This document shows, piece after piece, positions 33,214 to 41,939 of a stretch of DNA of 64,000 nt. The notes beneath the pieces were generated by a model, which was given only the letters and a program-made list of their open reading frames with translations, had not been told where the DNA came from and searched no databases. Source of the DNA: Halpernia humi. Its GTDB lineage: Bacteria > Bacteroidota > Bacteroidia > Flavobacteriales > Weeksellaceae. Each line of letters opens with the position of its first letter. Within the stretch, counting starts at the first letter, position 1. Made by a program: the position numbers and the translations under genes. The DNA lies in NCBI RefSeq assembly GCF_900108025.1, contig NZ_FNUS01000006.1, positions 124,001-188,000 on the forward strand, given 5' to 3'.

Positions 33214-33543
33214 ATGCAAGACATCAACATAAAAATCACAGATCGAAACGGAACCCTTCATGAAGTGCTTGTGCCTACGGATATGTCTATGAATTTAATG
33301 GAAGTTATTCGCTCTTACGAAATAGCAGATGAAGGAACTATCGGTGTTTGCGGCGGTATGGCAATGTGCGCATCATGCCAAGTTTATGTAGATAATAATT
33401 TCGATTTACCAGAAATGGATGTGGAAGAAGATGCCATGTTAGGTGAAGCGTACCACGTGCAAGAAAACAGTAGGCTCGGTTGCCAAATTCCAATTACTGC
33501 ACAGTTAGAAGGTTTGGAAGTCACTTTAGCGCCATATCCTTAA
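33214..33543 (+). CDS. 2Fe-2S ferredoxin, adrenodoxin type
   Basis: A 109-residue ferredoxin. The four cluster ligands are in the Cys-x5-Cys-x2-Cys pattern at 46, 52 and 55 (GVCGGMAMCASCQVYV) with the fourth Cys at 90 (SRLGCQI). This is the vertebrate/ISC-type (adrenodoxin-like) pattern. Acidic residues in the middle (PEMDVEEDAM) are the usual docking surface for a reductase. Position downstream of the ferredoxin reductase gene supports an electron-transfer pair. No isc/suf or P450 genes are near, so the final acceptor is unknown. Confidence 0.93.
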   Translation: MQDINIKITDRNGTLHEVLVPTDMSMNLMEVIRSYEIADEGTIGVCGGMAMCASCQVYVDNNFDLPEMDVEEDAMLGEAYHVQENSRLGCQIPITAQLEGLEVTLAPYP

Positions 33544-33569
33544 AATTATTAAAAATATTGTGGAGTCCT

Positions 33570-33603
33570 AAAAAACATCAGATTTTTATGGTGTTTTTTT
33601 TTA
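33570..33603. terminator. Terminator between ferredoxin and DUF3037 genes
   Basis: AAAAAACATCA pairs with TGGTGTTTTTT (one T-G pair) around an 8-nt loop, and Ts continue on the plus strand. The A-run on the left gives Ts on the minus strand, so it can serve both convergent genes. Confidence 0.72.
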
Positions 33604-33605
33604 TT

Positions 33606-33989
33606 TCATTTTACCAATTCTTCAAATAACCTTTCAAAAGTGCGATCCAGATTTTGAGTCAAACCAGCATGTGGTCTTGAAGTTTGAACGCAAGAACTCC
33701 GAACTGCATTTAGCCATCTAAATCTTTCTGGGATGTCTAAAGTTGCAATGTTTCCGCTAGATTTTTCACCGCGAGCGATGTTTATAAAAGATTGTAAATT
33801 ATTTTCTAAATCTTCAAATTGATCTTCATTAAAAAAATAATTTAGTTTTTCCTTATTTAAAATATATTCTGCACGAATATATTTTTCCTTTTTGCAAAAC
33901 AAAATTAATCCTACATTAAAGAATTCTTCGCGCTCCACTTTTGGCAAAGCACGTATCACAGCGTATTCGTAAAGTTTAAAGTCTTGCAT
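33606..33989 (-). CDS. DUF3037 domain protein
   Basis: A 127-residue cytoplasmic protein. It begins LYEYAVIRALPKVEREEFFNVGLILFCKKEKYI, the typical DUF3037 opening, and contains WLNAVRSSCVQTSRPHAGLT near 93-112, the second conserved block. It has no known activity. Its start overlaps the end of the HipA-like kinase gene by 14 bp, so the two are probably translationally coupled. The recurring association of these two families is, as far as I recall, the main functional clue. Confidence 0.88.
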   Translation of the reverse strand: MQDFKLYEYAVIRALPKVEREEFFNVGLILFCKKEKYIRAEYILNKEKLNYFFNEDQFEDLENNLQSFINIARGEKSSGNIATLDIPERFRWLNAVRSSCVQTSRPHAGLTQNLDRTFERLFEELVK

Positions 33990-34761
33990 CTTCTGCTGCT
34001 TTTACAAATATTTCAGAATTTTCTAATCGAATTTTTAAAAATTCAAAATAAACGGTTCTAATTTCTTCTGGTGAAAGTTCCGTATCTCGCCAATGAAGCC
34101 AATCATCTGGAATTAAATTAATGATGGAACTCAAAATTTCAGGCGTTATTTTCGACTTAAATTCTAAATCAATTTTTCTTAATTCTGTGGCTTTATCTAA
34201 AAGAACGTGATCTTTTATCATTAAAAATGGCGTTTTTGCTTTCTCTTCCCATCCATCCCAAGAATGGTGAAAATAGAGCGACGCACCAAAATCTATTAAC
34301 CAAAGTTCGCGGTTCCAAATCAGCATATTGGTATTGCGAAAGGTACGGTCGATATTCGTTAGAAAAGTGTCTAGCCAAACAATTTTTGATGCTGTTTCTG
34401 CATCAACTTTCATTACAGAAGGATCAAAATTGATGGCGCCAGACAAAAAATGCATGGCTAAATTTAGACCTGTACTTGCTTTTAGCAAATCTTGAATTTC
34501 TTCGTCGGCCTCGGTTCTACCAAAGTTTTCGTCTAAATTTGCAAATACCAATTCAGGAATTTTTAAACCTAAAAATCTTGCCAATTCGCCACCAATTAGT
34601 TCAGAAATGAGCATTTTCACACCGTGGCCCGCTCCTCGAAATTTCAAAACATATTTAAAATCATCGTCCGCTTCGGTTAATGCAGGCAAAGAACCGCCCT
34701 CTCGCAATGGCAAGATATAGCGTGTGACGATTACGGTTCTCAATGATTGATCAGTTTTCAT
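33976..34761 (-). CDS. HipA-like kinase domain protein
   Basis: A 261-residue protein of the HipA-type kinase fold, shorter than HipA toxin (~440 residues). YVLKFRGAGHGVKMLISELIGGELARFLGL near 51-80 holds the ATP-binding Lys and following helix. KIVWLDTFLTNIDRTFRNTNML near 126-147 is the catalytic-loop equivalent (NxDR-x(2)-NxN). LWLIDFGASLYF near 152-163 is the DFG-like metal site. All three blocks look intact. The regulatory N-terminal HipA domain is missing and no HipB-like repressor gene is adjacent; a DUF3037 gene overlaps downstream. Kinase activity is inferred; substrate unknown. Confidence 0.85.
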   Translation of the reverse strand: MKTDQSLRTVIVTRYILPLREGGSLPALTEADDDFKYVLKFRGAGHGVKMLISELIGGELARFLGLKIPELVFANLDENFGRTEADEEIQDLLKASTGLNLAMHFLSGAINFDPSVMKVDAETASKIVWLDTFLTNIDRTFRNTNMLIWNRELWLIDFGASLYFHHSWDGWEEKAKTPFLMIKDHVLLDKATELRKIDLEFKSKITPEILSSIINLIPDDWLHWRDTELSPEEIRTVYFEFLKIRLENSEIFVKAAEDARL

Positions 34762-34841
34762 TTTGTTTTGAAGTAATTGGATTTATTTATTTAAAAATTC
34801 AATTCTTTTGCATTCAATTCTTACATTCTTATGGTAAAATG

Positions 34842-35135
34842 TTAAGCCAAAAACTCCAAATCTTTATCTTTAAAATCGTTTTTTTCTACCATTTTATTCA
34901 TGGTTTTTAGCATTTTCACGCGTAGTTTTGCGAGTTTTCGGATATTGGCATCTGAACTGTAATTAAAAATTGAATCTTTGAAAGTAAAAGTATCTCCTTT
35001 TTTAAACTCTATTTCGTCTTTTTTTAGTTCACCTAAAAGCATCAGATTTGTCATTTGCTCTAAAACTTTATGCTCTGTTTTTGCTAAAGATTTTAGGGAT
35101 TTTAGCAATTCTTTGTTGTATTTTTTATTAGCCAT
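34842..35135 (-). CDS. Small lysine-rich protein of unknown function
   Basis: A 97-residue cytoplasmic protein, rich in Lys, Glu and Leu, with no signal or membrane segment. Residues 4-35 and 60-90 look like amphipathic helices (LLKSLKSLAKTEHKVLEQMT; LAKLRVKMLKTMNKMVEKN). I do not recognise a family. It lies 80 nt upstream of the HipA-like gene on the same strand and could share its transcript. The ATG at 35135 follows an AT-rich leader. It is divergent from glyA. Confidence 0.6.
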   Translation of the reverse strand: MANKKYNKELLKSLKSLAKTEHKVLEQMTNLMLLGELKKDEIEFKKGDTFTFKDSIFNYSSDANIRKLAKLRVKMLKTMNKMVEKNDFKDKDLEFLA

Positions 35136-35236
35136 TTTTTTAAGTATTTCTTGTTAAAAGTCAAATATAACTTCTTCTATCTTTAAAACTCTATTTTTGC
35201 AAACATACCAAATTTCAGAAGATATTTCCTTCTTTT

Positions 35237-35263
35237 TTGCAATCTAAAATTTACTTAAATTTG
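35237..35263 (+). promoter_or_regulatory. Promoter of glyA
   Basis: TTG at 35237-35239, a 16-nt spacer, then TAAATTTG at 35256-35263. The predicted transcript starts near 35270, 33 nt before the ATG. Confidence 0.6.
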
Positions 35264-35302
35264 ACATTTAAAATAAATTACAAAATACTATAAAAATTCA
35301 AA

Positions 35303-36574
35303 ATGAATCAAGACCCGATATTTAATTTAATTGAACAAGAACGCGCCAGACAAACGCACGGAATAGAACTAATCGCTTCTGAAAATTTTGTTTCAGAAAA
35401 CGTGATGAAAGCCGTTGGAAGTGTTTTAACCAACAAATATGCAGAAGGCTATCCCGGAAAAAGATATTATGGCGGTTGCGAAGTAGTAGATGAAGTGGAG
35501 CAGTTAGCAATCGACAGAGCAAAAGAATTGTTTGGCGTAGAGTACGCAAACGTGCAGCCGCATTCTGGCTCTCAAGCAAATGCAGCGGTTTATTTGGCTT
35601 GTTTAAAACCGGGTGATTCTGTCTTAGGTTTAGATTTATCAATGGGCGGTCACCTCACACATGGCAGTTTTGTGAATTTTTCAGGAATTCAATACAACGC
35701 ACATTTTTATGGAGTAGAGCGGGAAAGTGGTTTGATAGATTACGAACAAATGCGCCAAAAAGCTTTAGAAGTAAAACCTAAAATGTTAATCGCTGGTTTT
35801 TCTGCTTATTCTAGAGATTTAGATTATAAAAAATACCGAGAAATTGCAGATGAAGTGGGTGCTACTTTATGGGCAGATATTGCGCATCCAGCAGGTTTGG
35901 TGGCAAAAGGTTTGCTAAATTCACCGTTTGAATATTGCCATGTTGTGACCACCACAACGCACAAGACTTTGCGTGGACCGAGAGGAGGAATGATTATGAT
36001 GGGTAAAGATTTTGAAAATACTTACGGCCACGAAACGCCAAAAGGTGAAACCAAAATGATGAGCCAAGTATTGGATGGTGCTGTTTTCCCAGGCATTCAA
36101 GGTGGTCCGTTGGAACATGTAATTGCAGGAAAAGCAGTGGCTTTTGGTGAGGCTTTGGATGAGAAATTTTTGACATATCAAAAACAAGTCGTTGCAAATG
36201 CTAAAGCTTTATCTAATGCAATGATTAACAATGGTTTTGATATTGTAAGTGGCGGAACGGATAATCATTTAATGTTAGTTGACCTTAGAAATAAAAATGT
36301 AAACGGGAAAGAAACTGAAAAAGCTTTGGTAAAAGCTGACATCACTTGTAACAAAAATATGGTGCCTTTTGATGATAAATCGCCTTTTACAACTTCAGGA
36401 ATTCGTTTGGGAACTGCTGCTATTACCACTAGAGGTTTAAAAGAAAATGATATGGAAACTATTGCAGGATTAATCTCAGAAGTGGTTTCAGAGCTAAAAA
36501 ATGAAGCTGTTTTAGAAAAAGTGAAAAGAGATGTGAATAATTTAATGGAGGGAAAATTGCTTTTTAATTATTAG
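35303..36574 (+). CDS. glyA: Serine hydroxymethyltransferase
   Basis: A 423-residue PLP enzyme converting serine and tetrahydrofolate to glycine and 5,10-methylene-THF, the main source of one-carbon units. The PLP lysine is in [14 protein letters not shown] at residue 221. [30 protein letters not shown] and [11 protein letters not shown] near the N-terminus bind folate and cofactor. [10 protein letters not shown] supplies the PLP-ring Asp. [15 protein letters not shown] near 370 is the carboxylate-binding Arg block. Length is typical. A heptamer repeat array begins 5 nt after the stop. Confidence 0.97.
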   Translation: MNQDPIFNLIEQERARQTHGIELIASENFVSENVMKAVGSVLTNKYAEGYPGKRYYGGCEVVDEVEQLAIDRAKELFGVEYANVQPHSGSQANAAVYLACLKPGDSVLGLDLSMGGHLTHGSFVNFSGIQYNAHFYGVERESGLIDYEQMRQKALEVKPKMLIAGFSAYSRDLDYKKYREIADEVGATLWADIAHPAGLVAKGLLNSPFEYCHVVTTTTHKTLRGPRGGMIMMGKDFENTYGHETPKGETKMMSQVLDGAVFPGIQGGPLEHVIAGKAVAFGEALDEKFLTYQKQVVANAKALSNAMINNGFDIVSGGTDNHLMLVDLRNKNVNGKETEKALVKADITCNKNMVPFDDKSPFTTSGIRLGTAAITTRGLKENDMETIAGLISEVVSELKNEAVLEKVKRDVNNLMEGKLLFNY

Positions 36575-36578
36575 AATA

Positions 36579-36655
36579 GATGTTAGACGTTAGATGTTAG
36601 ATGTTAGACGTTAGACGTTAGATGTTAGACGTTAGATGTTAGATGTTAGATGTTA
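36579..36655. repeat. Heptanucleotide tandem repeat (11 copies of GAYGTTA)
   Basis: Eleven contiguous 7-bp units read GATGTTA or GACGTTA, in the order T-C-T-T-C-C-T-C-T-T-T at the third base. The array begins 5 nt after the glyA stop and ends about 100 nt before the recX-like ATG. A seven-base unit is prone to slippage. It is non-coding here. Confidence 0.95.
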
Positions 36656-36759
36656 GATAAATAGGTTAAATTTTAATTTTAAAGACCAAAACCATCGATC
36701 AAAAATCCACAATTGACAAGCAAAAGAAATCTTACACTTTTGAAGAGATAAAACAAAAA

Positions 36760-37185
36760 ATGGTGAATTATTGTGTTTACCAAGACCGTTGTCACAAGGA
36801 AGTAGAGCAAAAATTTTGGGATTTTCTTCTTATACAAGAGGCTAAAGATGAAATAATACTCTATTTGATAAAAGAAAATTATCTAAATGAAGAACGTTTT
36901 GCGAGAAGTTTTGTTCGTGGGAAATTTTATCAAAAACATTGGGGAAGGAATAAAATTATTGGGCAACTTAAATTTAAAGGCATTACACCAAAACTCATTC
37001 AGAAGGCGATGGATGAGATAGATGAAGAAGATTATGAAGCAAGTATTAAAAAACTTTATTTGCAATACTATAAACTTCAGAAAGATGCGAAAGACCATAT
37101 GAAACACCAAAAAACCACGCGTTATCTTATAAGCAAAGGTTATGAATATGAAATAATTTCAAGACTTAGGCAAGATTTGCTGTAA
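36760..37185 (+). CDS. recX: RecX family regulatory protein
   Basis: At least 141 residues of a RecX-type inhibitor of RecA filaments: three-helix repeats with CHKEVEQKFWDFLLIQEAKDEIILYLIKENYLNEERFARSFVRGKFYQKHWGRNKI and a C-terminal TTRYLISKGYEYEIISRL repeat. The first ATG at 36760 begins inside the conserved first helix: in-frame codons upstream read KKSYTFEEIKQK, which also looks like RecX sequence, and the frame stays open to 36670. No ATG, GTG or TTG is in frame there, so either an ATT at 36712 or a similar rare codon starts the protein, or the start has been damaged. Coordinates use the safe ATG. Confidence 0.82.
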   Translation: MVNYCVYQDRCHKEVEQKFWDFLLIQEAKDEIILYLIKENYLNEERFARSFVRGKFYQKHWGRNKIIGQLKFKGITPKLIQKAMDEIDEEDYEASIKKLYLQYYKLQKDAKDHMKHQKTTRYLISKGYEYEIISRLRQDLL

Positions 37186-37255
37186 CTAGATAATTATTTG
37201 TTATTTTTGGAAAAACTTTTAAGTAATCTTGAATAATTTTAATAATCATTAAACT

Positions 37256-37891
37256 ATGAACATAAAGATTAGATTTTCGCTTGTATTATTTATGATAATG
37301 ACAGGTATTTTATTTGGACAAAATTTTAAATATGGCGTAACAGGCAATTTTCATAAAGGTTCTATTGTTAATGTGCATGATATTTCCAAAGGTGTCTATG
37401 GTGGAAGTTTAGGCGGTTTTGCGCAATGGGCACTAATAGAAAATGATGTTTTTAACTCTGCTTATCTCTATCTTCAGCCTGAAATAGAATTCAATACACA
37501 AGGTGAAGTGGCCAAAGCTAATAATGAAATACAGAGATATCAAAATAATTATGTTTCTATGGCGGTTTATTTTAGATACTTTTTTCACCAAGGAAATATG
37601 AAACGCGATATGTTTTTATTCGCTGGGCCGCGCATTGAGTATTTGGTTTCTAATTCAAAAAGCACATCGCTCGCTTATGAAGCAGGTTATTATAAATATA
37701 ATTTAGACGATAAAATTAATAAATTCGGGTATGGCGTTTCTTTTGGTGTCGGGGTTGCAATTACCCGCCAGTGGGAAGCTTTTATGAGATACGATAGAGG
37801 TTTTAGCAAAATTTATCCTAATAATCCTAGAAATACATATAATAGACTTTTGGGAGTTGGTATCAACTATTATATTACTAATAATTGGTAA
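37256..37891 (+). CDS. Outer-membrane beta-barrel protein
   Basis: A 211-residue exported protein (signal peptide 1-21, ending ILFGQ). It has alternating hydrophobic strands ending in aromatic residues: FKYGVTGNFHKGSIV, LYLQPEIEFNTQG, YVSMAVYFRYFF, DMFLFAGPRIEYLV, FGYGVSFGVGVAITRQWEAFMRYDRGF and LLGVGINYYITNNW at the C-terminus. This matches the small PorT-like/OmpW-like outer-membrane barrels of Bacteroidota. It stands directly before the wza-like gene (46 nt) and may be the first gene of the polysaccharide locus. Specific function is unknown. Confidence 0.8.
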   Translation: MNIKIRFSLVLFMIMTGILFGQNFKYGVTGNFHKGSIVNVHDISKGVYGGSLGGFAQWALIENDVFNSAYLYLQPEIEFNTQGEVAKANNEIQRYQNNYVSMAVYFRYFFHQGNMKRDMFLFAGPRIEYLVSNSKSTSLAYEAGYYKYNLDDKINKFGYGVSFGVGVAITRQWEAFMRYDRGFSKIYPNNPRNTYNRLLGVGINYYITNNW

Positions 37892-37937
37892 TTTTTCATA
37901 AGTTTTGCTCTGTCGTAAGTTTAACTAAAAACAAAAA

Positions 37938-38732
37938 ATGAAAAACATATTTTTCATATATACATTACTTTTTCTTTTCATACTTCAATCTTGTGTACCC
38001 AAAAAAAATATGGTGTACTTGCAAAATGATAATTTTGAGAATGAAGTTTCCCAAGCAAAATATGTAGGCTTACACATACAAGTGGGCGATATTTTAGAGA
38101 TAAATGTATCTGCTTTTGATAATATTGCAGCGCGACCATTTAATCTTTCTACAATTTCACAAATAGGAAGTCCAGCAACAACTACAAGTTCAACTACTGC
38201 TCCAAGTAGTTACACTGTTACCACTGAAGGAACAATTTATTTTCCTATTCTCGGAACCATTTATTGCAAAGGTCTTACTAAAGAACAATTAAAAGCAGAT
38301 TTAGAAAATCGTTTGAAAGCCTATCTTACAGATCCAATAGTTGCGATTTCACTTAAAAATTTCAATATTAGTATTTTAGGAGATGTGAAAAGTCCTGGAC
38401 AAAAAACAAGCGCTTTAGAAAAATTAAATATTTTTCAAGCCGTCGCACTTGCAGGTGATTTGCAAGATTCTGCGAATAGAACCAATGTAAAAATCATTCG
38501 CTTCTCTGAAGAACAAGGTAAAGATATTATTGCCACGCTAGATCTTTCTGAAGCATCAGTGGCGAAATCGCCCTATTTTTATCTCCAACAAAATGATATT
38601 GTATATGTGGAGCCAGATAAAAATAAACAGATTGCAGCAAACACGACCAACCCAAATCGTAATTTGATCTTGCAATTAGGTGGTGTATTTTTGGGTTTAT
38701 TTACATTAGTATATAGTTTAACAAAAAAATAA
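37938..38732 (+). CDS. Polysaccharide export outer-membrane lipoprotein (Wza/BexD family)
   Basis: A 264-residue lipoprotein; the signal ends LFILQSC (Cys19). The polysaccharide-export domain holds GLHIQVGDILEINVSAFD near 45-62 and YTVTTEGTIYFPILGTIYCKGLTKEQLKADLENRLKAYL. A SLBB-type domain follows (FNISILGDVKSPGQ, NIFQAVALAGDL). The C-terminus has a hydrophobic stretch (LILQLGGVFLGLFTLVYSL), longer than the short amphipathic helix of E. coli Wza. It would form the exit pore for capsule or exopolysaccharide. The next gene (Wzc-like) starts at the base after its stop, so they are surely coupled. Confidence 0.92.
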   Translation: MKNIFFIYTLLFLFILQSCVPKKNMVYLQNDNFENEVSQAKYVGLHIQVGDILEINVSAFDNIAARPFNLSTISQIGSPATTTSSTTAPSSYTVTTEGTIYFPILGTIYCKGLTKEQLKADLENRLKAYLTDPIVAISLKNFNISILGDVKSPGQKTSALEKLNIFQAVALAGDLQDSANRTNVKIIRFSEEQGKDIIATLDLSEASVAKSPYFYLQQNDIVYVEPDKNKQIAANTTNPNRNLILQLGGVFLGLFTLVYSLTKK

Positions 38733-41072
38733 ATGGAGCTTTTAGAAAATTCTGCTCCAGAAAGGCGAGCAACACCAATTAATATTAAAAAAGAAATCGG
38801 GAGATATCTTTTAAAATGGCCTTGGTTTTTACTCAGCATGTTATTGTTTTATACCGCTTCAAAAATTTATTTGCGATACGCACAACCACAATATTACACA
38901 TCAACTACTTTAAAACTTCAAGAAGCAAAAGGAAATAGTTCAGCTCTCAGTGATCTGAAAAATCTCGGAATGGGCGTATCTGGCGATGATGAACTGCAAG
39001 GAGAAACTACTGTTATTGTTTCTAAGCCTATTTTGGCAAAAGTGGTAAAAAATTTGAATTTAGATGTTAGTTTTTACAGTTTAGGCGCTATTAAAGAAGT
39101 TGAACTCTATGATGATTCTTCAGTAATGGGAAGTATAATCAAACTGGATAATCCAAACAAATTTTGGCAAGCAACTTATACGCTTTCACCAGCAAGTAGT
39201 AATTCTTATTTTCTTTCGGATGAAGATGGCAAAAATAAAAAGGAGTATAAATACAATCAGCCGGCAAAATTGCCTTTCGGAACGGTCTTGTTAAAATTAA
39301 AACCAGACGCGGCTCTTAGTGGGCCAATAAAAGTGGTATTTCAAAATCCGAAAAATGTAGTTGGCCAGTTAGAAGGTGGCATTATGGTTTCGCTTCCAGA
39401 AAATAAAGGGTATTTGATGGATGTTGCAATCACAGGGCCAGTTCCAAAAAAATCTGAAGACATTCTTAATAATCTTTCAAAAGAATATATAAAAGATGGA
39501 ATAGATGATAAAAATCTAGAAGCAGAAAATACCCAAAATTTTATAAATGACCGTTTGGTAATCATCACCAATGATCTTTCTGGGATTGAAAATGAAAAAG
39601 AAAGTTTTAAAAGATCAAACCAAATCACAGATATTGAAGCGCAAGCTAATATGGCACTAAGCCACGCAGATGCAGATACAAAAGCTGCTTTTAACTTAAA
39701 CACACAGTTAGATTTAATAAATTCTATATACAATGCCACTTCCACTGAACAATTGTTGCCAACAGATATGGGTCTTTCAGGTGGTTTAGAATCTACAATT
39801 TCGCAGTATAATAATTTATTACTTACTAAAAACAGAGTTTCAAAACAGGCCACACCTTTAAACCCTGAAATAATTGAAATGACGAAGCAGATTGCAATCG
39901 TAAAAAATCTGCTCCGTAAAAATTTAGTTGAAGCAAGAGAAAATCTTCAAGTGCAATTGGCGCAAACCAAAGCACAATTAAATATTGCAAAAGACAATAT
40001 AAATAAGTATCCTACAAGGGAAAAAGTGTTTAGAAGTATAGAAAGACAGCAAACTTTGAAGGAACAATTATACCTTTACTTATTACAAAAAAGAGAAGAA
40101 AATGCCATTACTTTAGCCGTTACAGCGCCTAAAGCAAAAGTTATTAATCCTGCTTACACTACAGGAATCGTAAAACCACAATACCGCAATATTATTTATG
40201 GTGCAACGGCAGTTGGTTTTCTATTACCCTTACTCTTATTTTTAGGCATTAATGTTTTAGATACTAGAATTAACAATAAAAATGATATTTTAAACTTATT
40301 CCCTGAAGCAAGTGTGATAGGCGAAATCCCTGTAAATGCCGAGAAAAACCCAATGGTTCATGCCAATGATTTTTCTGTTTTTGCCGAATCTTTTAGGATT
40401 TTGGTTAGTAATTTACGTTTCATTTTACGCACCAAAAATATTTACAAAGGTGGCGTGATTCTCGTAACCTCTTCTGTAAAAGCGGAAGGTAAAACCACCA
40501 TTTCTATAAATACTGCCCTTAGTTTAGCAGGAAAAAGCAAAGTGATTATTCTTGGTGCCGATATTCGCAACCCACAGTTACACCGGTTTATAGAGGGTGA
40601 AAATTTCGGGTTGACCGATTATTTAGTTTCAGAAGACACAGCTTCAGAATCTTATATTTTCCCTTCAAGATTAAATCCAAATTTAGACATTATGTTTAGC
40701 GGGCAAATCGCACCAAACCCCAATGATTTACTAGAAATGGAAAAATTTCATGAATTACTCGCATCTCTAAAAACAAAGTATGATTATATCGTTTTAGATT
40801 CTGCACCAGTAATGCTTGTGAGCGATACACTCAGTTTGGTAGATAATGCAGACGTGGTTCTTTATGTTATAAAATCAGAATTTACGGAGCGAGAAATGCT
40901 TGCTTATGCAGCAGACTTTAAAAAAGAAAATAACATAAAAAGTCTGGCTTTTGTGCTAAACAACGTAAAACCACAGAATACAAAATACGGCACAAAATAC
41001 GGATATGGTTATTATTCTTATGAGAATCACAAGCCGAAAGCGTGGTGGCAGAAATTATTTAAAAAAATATGA
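38733..41072 (+). CDS. Polysaccharide co-polymerase with tyrosine autokinase domain (Wzc-like)
   Basis: A 779-residue inner-membrane protein. Two membrane helices (WPWFLLSMLLFYTASKIY near 27-45; NIIYGATAVGFLLPLLLFLGI near 487-507) flank a long periplasmic coiled-coil Wzz region. The cytoplasmic BY-kinase domain has Walker A in SSVKAEGKTTIS near 580, Walker A' in VIILGADIRNPQLHRF near 605 and Walker B in YIVLDSAPVMLV near 685. A tyrosine cluster sits at the C-terminus (KYGTKYGYGYYSYEN), the usual autophosphorylation site. It controls chain length and export together with the Wza-like pore. The ABC permease gene overlaps its stop by 4 bp. Confidence 0.94.
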   Translation: MELLENSAPERRATPINIKKEIGRYLLKWPWFLLSMLLFYTASKIYLRYAQPQYYTSTTLKLQEAKGNSSALSDLKNLGMGVSGDDELQGETTVIVSKPILAKVVKNLNLDVSFYSLGAIKEVELYDDSSVMGSIIKLDNPNKFWQATYTLSPASSNSYFLSDEDGKNKKEYKYNQPAKLPFGTVLLKLKPDAALSGPIKVVFQNPKNVVGQLEGGIMVSLPENKGYLMDVAITGPVPKKSEDILNNLSKEYIKDGIDDKNLEAENTQNFINDRLVIITNDLSGIENEKESFKRSNQITDIEAQANMALSHADADTKAAFNLNTQLDLINSIYNATSTEQLLPTDMGLSGGLESTISQYNNLLLTKNRVSKQATPLNPEIIEMTKQIAIVKNLLRKNLVEARENLQVQLAQTKAQLNIAKDNINKYPTREKVFRSIERQQTLKEQLYLYLLQKREENAITLAVTAPKAKVINPAYTTGIVKPQYRNIIYGATAVGFLLPLLLFLGINVLDTRINNKNDILNLFPEASVIGEIPVNAEKNPMVHANDFSVFAESFRILVSNLRFILRTKNIYKGGVILVTSSVKAEGKTTISINTALSLAGKSKVIILGADIRNPQLHRFIEGENFGLTDYLVSEDTASESYIFPSRLNPNLDIMFSGQIAPNPNDLLEMEKFHELLASLKTKYDYIVLDSAPVMLVSDTLSLVDNADVVLYVIKSEFTEREMLAYAADFKKENNIKSLAFVLNNVKPQNTKYGTKYGYGYYSYENHKPKAWWQKLFKKI

Positions 41073-41914
41073 ATAATCAGGAAGAAAGCTATTTTATTAC
41101 TTCAGAACATAAAGTCTTAGAGTTAGATTTTAAAGAAGTTTGGCGTTATCGTGATTTGCTTGGTCTTTTGGTAAAAAGAGATTTTATTACTTTCTACAAA
41201 CAGACCATTTTAGGACCTTTATGGTTTATTATTCAGCCGCTTCTTACAACAATTATTTATATTATTTTATTCGGAAATATTGCAAAAATAGGAACCGATG
41301 GTTCACCACAGATTTTATTTTACTTATCTAGCATTACCATTTGGAATTATTTTTCTGAAAGCTTAACAAAAACATCTTCTGTTTTCACAGCAAATTCTGG
41401 GATGTTTGGTAAGGTCTATTTTCCAAGATTAATCATGCCACTTTCTATCGTGACGTCTGCACTTATGAAATTTGCCGTTCAGTTTGGTGTTTTTATTTTG
41501 GTGTTTTTTTATTATTTTATTTTTACTAAATCTATACATCCCAATTTATGGGTTTTATTTACGCCGGTTCTTATCTTTTTAATGGCAGTATTTGCTTTAG
41601 GTTTAGGGATGATTTTTTCTTCTCTTACTACTAAATACAAAGACCTTACATTTCTTCTTGCTTTTGGTATTCAGTTGTTTATGTATCTCACGCCAGTTGT
41701 TTATCCTATCTCTGCTTTGCCAGAAAAATACCGGTTTTTAGTTTACGCAAATCCTTTATCACCAATTTTTGAATGTTTTAGATACGCTTACTTAGGGACA
41801 GGTAATTTTCAATTATCCAGTTTACTTTGGAGTTCTATTTTTATATTTTTAATATTAATTTTGGGAACGGTCATCTTTAATAAAGTAGAAAAAAGTTTTA
41901 TGGATACTGTTTAA
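41069..41914 (+). CDS. Polysaccharide ABC transporter permease (Wzm-like)
   Basis: A 281-residue ABC-2 type permease with six hydrophobic helices. LLGLLVKRDFITFYKQTILGPLWFIIQPLL near 29-60 is the family opening (cytoplasmic amphipathic helix and first membrane segment). LSSITIWNYFSESL and QLFMYLTPVVYPISALP follow. It pairs with the ATP-binding protein two genes' breadth downstream (25 nt) to move lipid-linked polysaccharide across the inner membrane. Start ATG overlaps the wzc-like stop (ATGA), so translation is coupled. Confidence 0.93.
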   Translation: MNNQEESYFITSEHKVLELDFKEVWRYRDLLGLLVKRDFITFYKQTILGPLWFIIQPLLTTIIYIILFGNIAKIGTDGSPQILFYLSSITIWNYFSESLTKTSSVFTANSGMFGKVYFPRLIMPLSIVTSALMKFAVQFGVFILVFFYYFIFTKSIHPNLWVLFTPVLIFLMAVFALGLGMIFSSLTTKYKDLTFLLAFGIQLFMYLTPVVYPISALPEKYRFLVYANPLSPIFECFRYAYLGTGNFQLSSLLWSSIFIFLILILGTVIFNKVEKSFMDTV

Positions 41915-41939
41915 AAAGTAAAAAGTAAAAGACAAAAAA

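Noticed and set aside
36579-36655. Heptamer array as an origin iteron or DnaA-box cluster
   Set aside because: The unit GAYGTTA is not a DnaA box, the array is strictly contiguous, and no replication gene is nearby.
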